Assembly: GCA_035564115.1 (NCBI GenBank)
Contig: DATMTN010000026.1
Span: forward strand, 1-12,643
DNA length: 12,643 nt
Direction of reading: 5' to 3'
Source: JACMPA01 sp035564115
GTDB taxonomy: Bacteria > Patescibacteriota > Saccharimonadia > Saccharimonadales > UBA4665
This document shows, piece by piece, positions 1 to 7,190 of this stretch (its first letter is position 1; each line of letters begins with the position of its first letter). The position numbers and the translations under genes are program-made. Under the pieces are notes generated by a model. That model saw only the letters and a list, made by a program, of their open reading frames with translations. It was not told the origin of the DNA and searched no databases.

Positions 1-84
1 GGAGAAGGCCGAGCTGCGGCCGCGACTCATAACCTGGCGACCACCAGGTGCCTGGAGTTTTTGTTTCTTCCGGGATAGTTTCAT
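1..84 (-). CDS. Start of a gene after murG, probably cell division protein FtsQ (cut by window edge)
   Basis: An open frame begins with ATG at 84-82, two bases after the murG stop codon, and runs without a stop through 28 codons to the window edge. The visible peptide starts MKLSRKKQKLQAPGGRQVMS and is strongly basic, as expected for the short cytoplasmic tail of a single-pass membrane protein before its transmembrane helix. In many dcw clusters ftsQ comes shortly after murG, and FtsQ has a basic cytoplasmic tail of this kind, so FtsQ is the best guess. No domain is visible, because the membrane helix and POTRA domain would lie beyond the edge. The near-zero spacing to murG implies co-transcription and probably coupled translation; there is no strong SD. 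The reading frame is fairly secure, the FtsQ identity is inferred from position only. Confidence 0.5.
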   Translation of the reverse strand, partial: MKLSRKKQKLQAPGGRQVMSRGRSSAFS

Positions 85-86
85 GT

Positions 87-1253
87 TTATTTAGCGTTTG
101 CTATCTCTAATAATACCATCGATAACACATGAGCGGCATCTGTTTTGGCGAATGTCGCCAAGTGCTTACCTAGCTCAGCCCGTTTTTCGGGATTATCGAG
201 CAACTCCCCCACTGCTAAGCCCAGACGACGCTCTTGCTCAGCCTGTGCCTGCGTAAATAATTCTATCGCACCTCTATCGGCCAATACCTGGGCATTCTTG
301 ACCTGATGACCCCCTACTAACTGTTCGGCAGGGACAATGATACAAGCCTTGCCCTGCACCGCGAATTCAGCGAGATTCGTGGCACCACCCCTGGCAATAA
401 TGACATCTGCTGCACCACTGTACTGCACGAAATCGGTCGTAAAGCCAATGACTTCCACTCGTTTTCGTGTTTCCGCCGGCAGAAGTTTGTCATAGACATT
501 CGACAACTGTTTCTCCAGCGCCCGGCCAGCGATATGGGCAACATGTAGCTTGGGATATTTCTTGAGCAGGTAGGGTGTATTCTCGGCCACCGCCTGATTT
601 AACCCCTCAGCGCCGTTACCGCCACCAGTAACCAACAGTAGTTGCGCGTCTGGCTTGATACCCACTTGATGTTTCAGCTGCTTGGCAATTGCCGGCGTGA
701 CTGGTTGATAGTCAGCGTTCAGCGGGATACCAACCATCTTGGTCTTGGTACGTGGGTAAGGATAAACCTCTTCGGGCAGGGCTACCGCATGGAGACTCGC
801 CCAGCGCGCAATGATGCGATTTGCCAGGCTCGGTACACTGTCCGAGTCATGGGTAATGTACGGAATACCGTTCAGCTTACCGCCGAGCGCCACCGGCACA
901 CTTACAAAGCCACCACGAGTGAAGATAACGGACGGTTTGAGTTTCCGCAGCAGCCAGTAGCTTTGCCACAGGCCAGCAAGCACGCGGAAGCCATCACGTA
1001 CGTTCCTGACTTGCGTAGGAACGTCTAGGAGCTGCCGGAAGCCCTCACCGTGGTATCGACGGAACTTGCCAGCTGGCACGGCGTAGACAGCGTCTACGGC
1101 CGGATCTGCTGCTGGTATATCGATGAGCTTGTCACCCTTTTGGCCAATATACACGATTTTTAGCCCAGGCTGGATGCGCTTAAGCGCGTGGGCTACTGCC
1201 AAAATTGGGGTGATATGCCCCCCTGACCCGCCGCCGGTCACGACTATTGTCAT
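87..1253 (-). CDS. murG: MurG, lipid II synthase (UDP-GlcNAc transferase)
   Basis: MurG transfers GlcNAc from UDP-GlcNAc to lipid I, making lipid II on the cytoplasmic face of the membrane. It is a GT-B fold enzyme of glycosyltransferase family 28. The N-terminal glycine-rich loop GGGSGGHITP (residues 7-16) matches the MurG G-loop. HDSDSVPSLANR near the middle stands in the place of the usual HEQN...NR segment. RGGATNLAEF followed by a second glycine and proline stretch is the C-terminal UDP-GlcNAc site. An ATG at 1271 is possible, but the ATG at 1253 has GAGG seven bases upstream and gives the usual N-terminus MTIVVTGGGSGG, so I chose 1253 (388 aa). The start lies 74 nt inside the end of ftsW. 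The stop is followed after 2 nt by the next gene. The motif changes are divergent but conservative, so I expect a working enzyme. Confidence 0.95.
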   Translation of the reverse strand: MTIVVTGGGSGGHITPILAVAHALKRIQPGLKIVYIGQKGDKLIDIPAADPAVDAVYAVPAGKFRRYHGEGFRQLLDVPTQVRNVRDGFRVLAGLWQSYWLLRKLKPSVIFTRGGFVSVPVALGGKLNGIPYITHDSDSVPSLANRIIARWASLHAVALPEEVYPYPRTKTKMVGIPLNADYQPVTPAIAKQLKHQVGIKPDAQLLLVTGGGNGAEGLNQAVAENTPYLLKKYPKLHVAHIAGRALEKQLSNVYDKLLPAETRKRVEVIGFTTDFVQYSGAADVIIARGGATNLAEFAVQGKACIIVPAEQLVGGHQVKNAQVLADRGAIELFTQAQAEQERRLGLAVGELLDNPEKRAELGKHLATFAKTDAAHVLSMVLLEIANAK

Positions 1254-2460
1254 GGCTGTTCCTCTCATCATTAGTCGGTGCTATAAACGAAGTATACCGT
1301 GAAATCTGGAAAACGAGGCCTACCGCCGCCGCCACGAAGACAACACTCGTGCCACCATAACTGATAAATGGCAGCGTGATACCCTTCAACGGCAAGAGGC
1401 CAATCATCGCACCGATGTTAATAAGTGCCTGCGTGCTCAGCCAGGTCAACACCCCGAGGACAACAAAACGGCTAAAATCATCTGGGGCCCGTTCGGCAAT
1501 GCTCCGCAGTCGACCGAAGAGTGCCACGTAGATGCCCAGTAGCACCACCACACCAATGAACCCGAAGACTTCAGCATAAATGGCGAAGATAGAGTCATTT
1601 GCCGCCTCTGGCAGATAGCCGTTTGCTTGGACGCTTCGGCCAAGCCCCAGGCCAATCATGCCACCAGAACCAACTGCAATCAGCGCCTGACATGCCTGCC
1701 AGCCTGTTGTCTGACAGTTCTGCTCGGGGTGCAGGAAGGTCGTCAGGCGATCCCGGCGATATGGTGTCGCACTAATAGCCAGCACCAGGCCAATAGCCAC
1801 AACACCACCAATGAGCAGAATACGCTTAAATGGCAAGCCGGCAACAAATGCCAGCGTACCAAGCATGAGGATAATCACACCAGTTGAACCAAGGTCACTC
1901 TGAATGCCAGCAACGATGAGGCCGATGACTCCCATCGCAATCAATAGGGGCTTCAGCGTCTTGTCCGTCGTCGCAATTTGTCCCCGACTGACTCGTTCTG
2001 CTAGGAAGCCAGCCAGCCAAATCAATAGTGCGAATTTGAGTAGCTCCACCGATTGAAACGATAAGCTCCCCAGTCGCACCCAGCGGTGTGCGGGATATTG
2101 GGGGTTCACCGGCATGGCAATCGCTACGAGCGTCATTAGGCCGGCCAGTATCAGCAGTGGCTTATAGGCTTGGCGCCAGTACTTCACTGGTATCTGCGCC
2201 GTAACGGTGAAAGCTACCAGACTCAAACCTATGGCAATCAGCTGCTTGACCACATAATAGCTGCCACTGACACGGCTCGAGGCGCTCAGAGCCGGTCCAA
2301 TGGCATACACAACCATCATACCGATGGCTAGTAGCAGCACACAGAGCGCAACCAGCCAGTAGTCGGGTTTGTGCTTGCGACCGAGATCACCACTGGCCCC
2401 TACCCCGCTGGAGCGGGGCTCAAATGTTGAGCGACGGCGTGTGCCACCCTGAATGTTCAC
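1180..2460 (-). CDS. ftsW: FtsW, SEDS-family septal peptidoglycan polymerase
   Basis: FtsW polymerises lipid II into glycan strands at the septum, in a complex with the class B PBP FtsI. The frame is open further upstream, but the best start is GTG at 2460, which overlaps the mraY stop as GTGTGA and has GGAAGG five bases before it. This gives 426 aa and discards an upstream extension that would lie inside mraY. About ten hydrophobic spans lie between residues 34 and 402, after a basic, Gly/Ser-rich cytoplasmic tail. SEDS hallmarks are QSDLGST (187-193), GYLPEAANDSIFA (281-293, with Asp289 at the catalytic aspartate position) and ITLPFISYGGTS (361-372). The usual TDF around the aspartate is NDS here, but Asp is kept. 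The last 24 residues, a basic tail from residue 403, are encoded inside the start of murG. FtsW rather than RodA is inferred from the dcw context. Confidence 0.94.
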   Translation of the reverse strand: MNIQGGTRRRSTFEPRSSGVGASGDLGRKHKPDYWLVALCVLLLAIGMMVVYAIGPALSASSRVSGSYYVVKQLIAIGLSLVAFTVTAQIPVKYWRQAYKPLLILAGLMTLVAIAMPVNPQYPAHRWVRLGSLSFQSVELLKFALLIWLAGFLAERVSRGQIATTDKTLKPLLIAMGVIGLIVAGIQSDLGSTGVIILMLGTLAFVAGLPFKRILLIGGVVAIGLVLAISATPYRRDRLTTFLHPEQNCQTTGWQACQALIAVGSGGMIGLGLGRSVQANGYLPEAANDSIFAIYAEVFGFIGVVVLLGIYVALFGRLRSIAERAPDDFSRFVVLGVLTWLSTQALINIGAMIGLLPLKGITLPFISYGGTSVVFVAAAVGLVFQISRYTSFIAPTNDERNSHDNSRDRRRVRGAYHPNFGSSPRA

Positions 2461-3497
2461 ACGTGCCTTCCAAGTAAGAATATAATCACGCCAGAAGCGG
2501 CTGCAACTTGTCCGAGAATCCAGAAACGCATCGTGACCTTCGTCTCGGGCCAACCGATAGCCTCAAAGTGGTGATGAATCGGTGAACTCAGGAAGACTTT
2601 CTTGCCATGGCGAAGCTTGCGCGAGGTGCGATTAATGATGACCGAGCCAGTCTCCATGACATAGACTAGACCGATGATGGGTAATACATAGATCGTGTCA
2701 GTTTGCATGGCAATGATACCAAGGGCCGTACCAAGGGCAAATGCGCCGACATCTCCCATAAAGAAACGTGCTGGATAGATATTGAACCACGTGTAGCTCA
2801 GCAGCGCACCGACCACTGTCAGACAGAAGGCCGCCAGCGCATACTTAGCCTCGATGCCGGCAATAATGGCGTAGGCGCCAAATGAAGATGCCAGCAGACC
2901 GCCGGCCAGACCATCAAGACCGTCGGTGATGTTCACAGAGTTGGCAGTAGCGACAACCACAAACCAGAAAAGTGCAATGATACCAATGCCTATGCTCCAC
3001 TGGCCAATCCCTGGCACATGCACGCTATGCACGCCAAGCTTCTCGTAGAACCACCAGCCACCAGCCAGCGCCACCAAACTATACAGCGAGAACTTCATCT
3101 TGGCGTGCATACCAGCAATCTTAGCCGTGCCACGAATATTCATGATGTCATCAACCAAGCCAATCAACCCTGCCCCGAGCATACCCGCCAGTGGTAACCA
3201 CGTTTGGCCGCGACTGAGATTTGCTGCAAACGTCACAATCGCGATGGCAAATACGAAAATAAGTCCGGCCATATTCGGCACATGACGTTGGTGCTTCGCA
3301 GCGTGCAGTTTCTGATAGACCGCCGCCGATGCACCACCCATAGCCTCGCTCCGCTGCTTTTTCCACCACTGTTTTTTGTAGGCAACCGTGGTGTATACGG
3401 GCGTCAGGACCATTGCGAACAGAAAGCCTAGAAAGCCCAGCAGGAACATCTGGACCAGCGTGCTGCTTTGAAGTGAAAATGTAAGCGTTGTAGGCAT
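2457..3497 (-). CDS. mraY: MraY, phospho-MurNAc-pentapeptide transferase
   Basis: MraY moves phospho-MurNAc-pentapeptide from UDP onto undecaprenyl phosphate, forming lipid I, the first membrane step of peptidoglycan synthesis. The 346-aa protein is near the usual family length and has about ten hydrophobic segments. Family motifs appear in order: VPNMAG (73-78), the catalytic DD pair in GLVDD (116-117), NSVNITDGLDGLAGG (186-200), FFMGDVGAFALG with Asp249, and SSPIHHHFEAIGWPE with the His triplet at 308-310. All expected catalytic aspartates are present. The stop TGA overlaps the ftsW GTG start by four bases, suggesting coupled translation. No good SD precedes the ATG, only a purine-rich AGAAAGAAGAA about a dozen bases away. 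The 39-bp gap after ftsI holds an extended -10 promoter candidate. murD, which often follows mraY, is not here. Confidence 0.97.
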   Translation of the reverse strand: MPTTLTFSLQSSTLVQMFLLGFLGFLFAMVLTPVYTTVAYKKQWWKKQRSEAMGGASAAVYQKLHAAKHQRHVPNMAGLIFVFAIAIVTFAANLSRGQTWLPLAGMLGAGLIGLVDDIMNIRGTAKIAGMHAKMKFSLYSLVALAGGWWFYEKLGVHSVHVPGIGQWSIGIGIIALFWFVVVATANSVNITDGLDGLAGGLLASSFGAYAIIAGIEAKYALAAFCLTVVGALLSYTWFNIYPARFFMGDVGAFALGTALGIIAMQTDTIYVLPIIGLVYVMETGSVIINRTSRKLRHGKKVFLSSPIHHHFEAIGWPETKVTMRFWILGQVAAASGVIIFLLGRHV

Positions 3498-3523
3498 TGT
3501 TTTATCTGTTCTTCTTTCTGCTA

Positions 3524-3532
3524 ATTATATCA
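3524..3532 (-). promoter_or_regulatory. Extended -10 promoter candidate ahead of mraY
   Basis: On the minus strand, TGATATAAT lies between the ftsI stop and the mraY start. It is a perfect TATAAT preceded by the TGN extension. No convincing -35 sits 16-18 bp upstream, which extended -10 promoters can tolerate. Transcription would start near 3517 and leave a leader of about 20 nt before the mraY ATG. It could feed mraY-ftsW-murG separately from the mraZ promoter. A chance match in AT-rich spacer DNA cannot be excluded. Confidence 0.45.
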
Positions 3533-3536
3533 ATGT

Positions 3537-5333
3537 TTAGTGTGACTTCGGTGTAACGTATCCATTATCTATCAACATGTGGGCAATGTCAGCAAAAACT
3601 GGCTGCCCACCGTAGGTACCAGCGTAGCCGGCCACTCCGGGTTGGGTGTTGAATACGACGATAATGTACTGGGCTTGATCACCACCGACAAAGCCCGCAT
3701 AGGTACCATTGTACTTGTCGGCATAGTAGCCGCCCGCCGGGTTAGCAATTTGGGCCGTGCCGGTCTTGCCACCGACCGCATACTGACTCGGGAAATCCAA
3801 GTAGCCGAAACCGTCCTGATGGTGTTGGTCAACCACATACTCCATCAGCGGTACTAAATCCTGGCTGACCTGCGGAGAGACCACCCCTGTTTTCAGCGCC
3901 TTCGGTTTCGTCGTGGTTGTCGCCCCTGCCGAGTTAGTCGTCCTATCTACCAGATAGGGCTGGTAGTACGTACCGCCGTTGAGAACACTCGAATAGGCAG
4001 CCGCCATCTGGAGCGGTGTTACCAAAATACCTTGGCCGAACGACATGTTGGCATAGGTCAAATCGATGCCCGCGCCGTTATTCTGTGGCCCCGTTACCAA
4101 CCCAGCTGACTCATAGCCCTGCTCGATATTTGTATCCTTGCCAAACATGAAACGATTCGTTAGGTAGTCGTACCAGGCATTGCGAGCCTTGGGATTAATC
4201 TGACCGCCTCCCATTTGCATCAACTCCCAGGTCGCACCGGTGTTGAGACTGAGGTTTAGGAGGCTCGCAATGGTCTGATTTCGAGCGCCACCGTCTTCCT
4301 CGATATCGGTGATCTTGAAGCCATCTACGGTCCACTGTGCCGGGTCGTAGAATGTCGTATCCGGCTTAATAACTCCCATATCTAGAGCGGCAGCTGTTGT
4401 CAGCACCTTCATACTCGAACCTGGCTCAATCGCTTCGCTGACGCTGGCGTTCTCGAATAATTTCGGATCGCTCACCTGGCTATACTTGGCCGGGTCGTAG
4501 GTAGGATAGTTAGCCATCGCCTTAATCTTGCCCGTCGCTGGATCCATCACGACCGCACTCAGGCCTTTCGATTTCGTCTTCTGATATTCCGAAGCCAGGA
4601 TGTTCTCTAGCTGGGCCTGCATGCCCAGGTTTACCGTCAGCAGTACCTTATCGCCATTCTTAGGAGCATGCTGGACATTACCTTTGCTGGCAGCCAATGG
4701 TACCCCATTTAGATCAGTAATCGCCTTCAACTCGCCTGGCGTCCCAGACAGCTGCTTGTTAAGCGCCTGCTCCAACCCGTAGTCGCCCACACCCTGATCG
4801 TTGACGAATCCGAGCAGCTGCGACGCCAAAGCCCCCTGTGGATAGGCACGATAGTCTTGCTCCTCGCTGTACAGACCGGCCAGTTTATAGCCCATCAGCT
4901 TATCACGCTGTTGGGGCGTCACCTTCTTGGCGAGTACGACGTACCGTGTGTCCTTTGTCTTCAGTCCTTTGCTGTAATCGTCAACGTTGCCGCCAAGCAC
5001 CGAGGCGAGACGCACGGAGGCCTTGTCGACATCTGTTTTATAAGTCTGAATGTCAACTGGATCAGCAAAGATGGTGTAGAGCTTCTGGTTCAGCACAATC
5101 GGCACAGTATCTTCACCGTCGTGGACCTCAATCGTGCCACGGGTTGCGGGAATCTCCTTCTGATGCAGTTGGTCCGAGAGAGCCGCCTGCTTGTAGTGGT
5201 CATAGCGAATAATCTGCAAGTAAAACAAACGCACGCCAAACAATCCAACCACCAATATGAGCAATGCATACCAGGTGTGGATACGTTTAATTGCTGAACT
5301 TACCGAGCCCTCTCGGCTACTGCTATAAGCCAT
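3537..5333 (-). CDS. ftsI: FtsI/PBP2-type class B penicillin-binding protein (septal transpeptidase)
   Basis: This transpeptidase cross-links newly made peptidoglycan at the septum and partners FtsW. A short cytoplasmic tail is followed by one transmembrane helix at about 21-42. The PBP dimerisation (pedestal) domain spans roughly 55-210, with the typical RGTI segment (65-68). The transpeptidase domain follows from about 255 to 590. The three active-site motifs are intact: SSMK (Ser306, Lys309) in EPGSSMK, SLN (362-364), and KTG (523-525) in GGKTGTAQI. The YANMSFGQG segment near 437-445 is also typical. At 598 aa it has normal class B length, with no PASTA repeats. There is no SD before the ATG at 5333; the leader is A/C-rich, and an ATG-TAA start-stop pair lies 19 nt upstream. 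The FtsI rather than elongation-PBP assignment rests on position between an FtsL-like gene and mraY. Confidence 0.94.
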   Translation of the reverse strand: MAYSSSREGSVSSAIKRIHTWYALLILVVGLFGVRLFYLQIIRYDHYKQAALSDQLHQKEIPATRGTIEVHDGEDTVPIVLNQKLYTIFADPVDIQTYKTDVDKASVRLASVLGGNVDDYSKGLKTKDTRYVVLAKKVTPQQRDKLMGYKLAGLYSEEQDYRAYPQGALASQLLGFVNDQGVGDYGLEQALNKQLSGTPGELKAITDLNGVPLAASKGNVQHAPKNGDKVLLTVNLGMQAQLENILASEYQKTKSKGLSAVVMDPATGKIKAMANYPTYDPAKYSQVSDPKLFENASVSEAIEPGSSMKVLTTAAALDMGVIKPDTTFYDPAQWTVDGFKITDIEEDGGARNQTIASLLNLSLNTGATWELMQMGGGQINPKARNAWYDYLTNRFMFGKDTNIEQGYESAGLVTGPQNNGAGIDLTYANMSFGQGILVTPLQMAAAYSSVLNGGTYYQPYLVDRTTNSAGATTTTKPKALKTGVVSPQVSQDLVPLMEYVVDQHHQDGFGYLDFPSQYAVGGKTGTAQIANPAGGYYADKYNGTYAGFVGGDQAQYIIVVFNTQPGVAGYAGTYGGQPVFADIAHMLIDNGYVTPKSH

Positions 5334-5434
5334 GGCTGTTTGTTTTACATTTCACTACCAACATTTTACACTAGTTTCCCTGGTACCGCTCATGTTTGCA
5401 ACCTCAGTAACAGGTCTAGTTCATTGGAGAAAGT

Positions 5435-5782
5435 TTACTGCTGGATGGTGTCGCTGGGGGCAACTGGAGTCAGCGCCTTGGCAGCGGCACTCGCCTGCAC
5501 TTTCGGCAGGGACTGGAGACGAGCCGATGCAACCTCTAGGTCGTCGTGTTGTGACTGCAGCGAAGCTGACTGCTCCTGCAGCTTGTTGATCTGGAAGCCG
5601 TAGGCATTCGTCTTGGTAACCTGGGTCAGGTACAACAGACCGAGCAAACAGGCCAGAACGATAAGAATAATGGTGTTGCTGATAGGTCCCAGGGTCCGTT
5701 CGGTAACCTGGAAGCTGACTGCGTTCTGGTTGCGTCCAGCGAAGCGGTTGCGACTCATCGCTAGTGAACTTGAATATGTCAT
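5435..5782 (-). CDS. ftsL: FtsL-like bitopic division protein (one helix plus coiled coil)
   Basis: This 115-aa protein has a basic cytoplasmic N-terminus (RNRFAGRN), one transmembrane helix at about 34-52 (SNTIILIVLACLLGLLYL), and a heptad-like segment at about 60-92 rich in Gln, Leu and Ser. It ends in an Ala/Pro-rich tail. That is the layout of FtsL and of the FtsL/DivIC septum initiator group, which recruit and activate FtsW-FtsI. Sequence conservation in FtsL is always low, so the call rests on architecture plus its position between rsmH and ftsI, where ftsL is expected. Neither the ATG at 5782 nor a second in-frame ATG at 5758 has an SD; I keep the longer form. A 160-nt leader upstream carries a small ORF and a strong hairpin. 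About 100 nt of non-coding DNA separates it from ftsI. Confidence 0.75.
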   Translation of the reverse strand: MTYSSSLAMSRNRFAGRNQNAVSFQVTERTLGPISNTIILIVLACLLGLLYLTQVTKTNAYGFQINKLQEQSASLQSQHDDLEVASARLQSLPKVQASAAAKALTPVAPSDTIQQ

Positions 5783-5830
5783 AAAACTTGTACTTTACTT
5801 TCTGTCTTCGTATTTGTGTTTGTTTTTGGT

Positions 5831-5857
5831 GGAGGGGTGGTATTTTTGCACCCCTCC
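5831..5857. other. Strong 9-bp hairpin in the ftsL leader
   Basis: GGAGGGGTG at 5831-5839 pairs perfectly with CACCCCTCC at 5849-5857 around a 9-nt loop. Read on the minus strand (the operon transcript) the 5' arm is also GGAGGGGTG, preceded by AAA. It therefore contains a strong anti-SD match (AAGGAGG) locked into the stem, and it is not followed by a U-run. Read on the plus strand it is followed by TTTGCTTTT and resembles an intrinsic terminator for antisense transcription. It begins 13 nt after the small ORF's stop codon and about 50 nt before ftsL. Confidence 0.6.
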
Positions 5858-5870
5858 TTTGCTTTTGAGC

Positions 5871-5930
5871 TTAGACTACTTTGACGTGAATCTTGTAAGC
5901 TCGGGAAGCGCTTTTTACCTGGATTGGCAT
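5871..5930 (-). CDS. Candidate 19-aa basic small protein or leader peptide between rsmH and ftsL
   Basis: ATG at 5930-5928 opens a 19-codon frame ending in TAA, encoding MPIQVKSASRAYKIHVKVV. It starts 12 nt after the rsmH stop codon, and AAAGGG lies six bases before the ATG, a better ribosome site than those of rsmH, ftsL or ftsI. The peptide is basic (three Lys, one Arg, one His and no acidic residue) and has no membrane segment. I do not recognise it. It could be a real small protein, a leader peptide whose translation controls the following hairpin and ftsL, or a chance frame. Evidence is the SD, the spacing and the tight fit behind rsmH only. Confidence 0.4.
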   Translation of the reverse strand: MPIQVKSASRAYKIHVKVV

Positions 5931-5942
5931 AGGTTTCCCTTT

Positions 5943-6851
5943 CTATATTTTTATTTTTACTGCGGCTCGCAGCTTTGCACTGCGCGCTCGCGGATTGATA
6001 GCTAATTCTGAAGCACTCGCAATCACGGGGCTTTTGGTCAGGAGGCGGATGTCAGTATCGTAGCGGTCGCCACTGGACTCAGACAGAAATCGTTTGACTA
6101 GGCCATCTTCTAAGCTATGGAAGCTGATGACGGCCAGTCGGCCACCGGGTGCCAGGAGGCGTGTCCACAACGGGAGACTATGTTCCAACAGCTTGAGTTC
6201 GTCATTGACGGCGATGCGAAGGGCCTGGAATGTCCGGGTTGCCGGGTGAACCCTGCTTCTGCCGGGCCAGGCTTTGCTTACTATTGCGGCGAGTTCGGTC
6301 GTCGTGCGAACGGGTCGGTTGTGAACGATCAGTCGAGCTATCTGTCTGGATTTGGGTTCTTCACCGTACTTCCAGAGTATATCTGCCAGTTCTGACTCAC
6401 TATAGGTGTTCGCAATGATTTCTGCGCTCAGTTCTTGCTGTTGGTCCATCCGCATGTCGAGTGGACCCTCGTGTTGCAGGGAAAATCCCCTGCCTGCTTC
6501 GTTAAGGTGCGGCGATGATACGCCCAAGTCTGCCAAAATCATATCGAATGTTGCTTGTTCATCGACCAGCTCGCGACTGGCACTTAGGAAGTCCTGATGT
6601 CGTACGTCGACACCTTTTCCTTTGAATCGCTTCGTCAGTTCTCGTATGGCGTTGTCATCCCGGTCCACTAGCGTCATTTCGCTCGGGGCGCCGGTCACGT
6701 CCAGAATGGCAGCAGCATGGCCACCGTAGCCCGCAGTGAGGTCGAGGTAACTCTCGCCTGCCTGGGGAGCCAGGTAGTCCAACACGCTGTCCAGTAACAC
6801 TGGTTCGTGTAAGTCGTTTGATTGTGAATTTTGGTTTTTGTCTTGGTGCAT
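5943..6851 (-). CDS. rsmH: RsmH (MraW), 16S rRNA m4C1402 methyltransferase
   Basis: RsmH uses S-adenosylmethionine to methylate N4 of cytidine 1402 of 16S rRNA (E. coli numbering), tuning the ribosomal P site. The 302-aa protein shows family signatures in order: HEPVLL (15-20), the SAM-binding loop DLTAGYGGHA (37-46), DLGVSSPHL (108-116), GPLDMRMD (129-136), HPATRTFQALRIAVNDEL (182-199) and VISFHSLEDG (221-230). The C-terminus is very basic, ending in a Lys/Ile run, as is common for this rRNA-binding enzyme. Its place after mraZ is the classic dcw order, but here 405 bp of non-coding DNA separates the two. The ATG has no SD; the upstream leader is nearly free of G and rich in CAAACA-type sequence. 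The stop is followed after 12 nt by the candidate small ORF. Confidence 0.97.
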   Translation of the reverse strand: MHQDKNQNSQSNDLHEPVLLDSVLDYLAPQAGESYLDLTAGYGGHAAAILDVTGAPSEMTLVDRDDNAIRELTKRFKGKGVDVRHQDFLSASRELVDEQATFDMILADLGVSSPHLNEAGRGFSLQHEGPLDMRMDQQQELSAEIIANTYSESELADILWKYGEEPKSRQIARLIVHNRPVRTTTELAAIVSKAWPGRSRVHPATRTFQALRIAVNDELKLLEHSLPLWTRLLAPGGRLAVISFHSLEDGLVKRFLSESSGDRYDTDIRLLTKSPVIASASELAINPRARSAKLRAAVKIKI

Positions 6852-6903
6852 CGCACTCTATTTGTTTTGGTGTTTGTGTTTATTTTTTGAAGGAGCTATG
6901 TCC

Positions 6904-6971
6904 TTTACAAGATTTGTCTATCGAAGGGGCTTGCGCGCCCTGTCGTAGCCAATCATGTACTTTTACAAGAT
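6904..6971. repeat. Short direct repeat TTTACAAGAT, two copies 58 bp apart
   Basis: TTTACAAGAT occurs at 6904-6913 and 6962-6971. On the minus strand this reads ATCTTGTAAA, followed by AGTACAT in one copy and GGACAT in the other, so the similarity runs slightly beyond the exact core. The two copies flank the 6918-6948 hairpin. The minus-strand TGTAAA part resembles a -10 element. Function unknown. Confidence 0.4.
6918..6948 (-). other. Imperfect hairpin in the mraZ-rsmH spacer
   Basis: On the minus strand CTACGA-c-AGGG pairs with CCCT-TCG-a-TAG, giving ten base pairs with two single-base bulges and a 9-nt GC-rich loop. It is the most GC-rich element in an otherwise AT-rich spacer and is flanked by the direct repeats. 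No U-run follows, so it is not a normal terminator. Confidence 0.45.
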
Positions 6972-6988
6972 CACCTATCAGCAGTCAA
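6960..6988 (-). promoter_or_regulatory. Weak promoter candidate ahead of rsmH
   Basis: On the minus strand TTGACT (6988-6983) is separated by 17 bp from TAAAAG (6965-6960). The -35 is good and the -10 moderate (four of six). Transcription would start about 100 nt before rsmH. The surrounding DNA is AT-rich, so chance is a real possibility. Confidence 0.28.
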
Positions 6989-7190
6989 TTTTTTTGTTTT
7001 TTGGATTGTTTTTGTTTTTGTTGGTGTTCATTAAACTTTTCGAAAGAAAATTTCGATGAACGATGCTAGTACTCAGATGAGCGCTAGCAAGAGTTTGAGA
7101 GACTTATGTGTGAGGTGGAGTTTTGGGAGGTGTTTTAGGAATGTACGTAGATTTATTTTAGAGAGGTTTCTAATTTCCTCTTATTGACTG

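Noticed and set aside
2461..2553. Longer ftsW start upstream of 2460
   Set aside because: It would read through the end of mraY, adding a non-FtsW N-terminus. The GTG at 2460 has an SD and overlaps the mraY stop.
5332..5603. Two overlapping plus-strand frames of about 85 codons facing ftsI and the FtsL-like gene
   Set aside because: They overlap the C-terminal coding part of the FtsL-like gene and its spacer, have Cys/Ser-rich odd composition, and no SD or promoter.
5849..5851. GTG start within the ftsL leader hairpin after AAGGAGG
   Set aside because: The SD is only one base from the GTG and the frame ends in TAA before ftsL.
6818..7069. Plus-strand frame rich in Phe and Cys over the mraZ-rsmH spacer
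   Set aside because: It is the reverse reading of the A/C-rich rsmH leader; low complexity, with no SD or homology.
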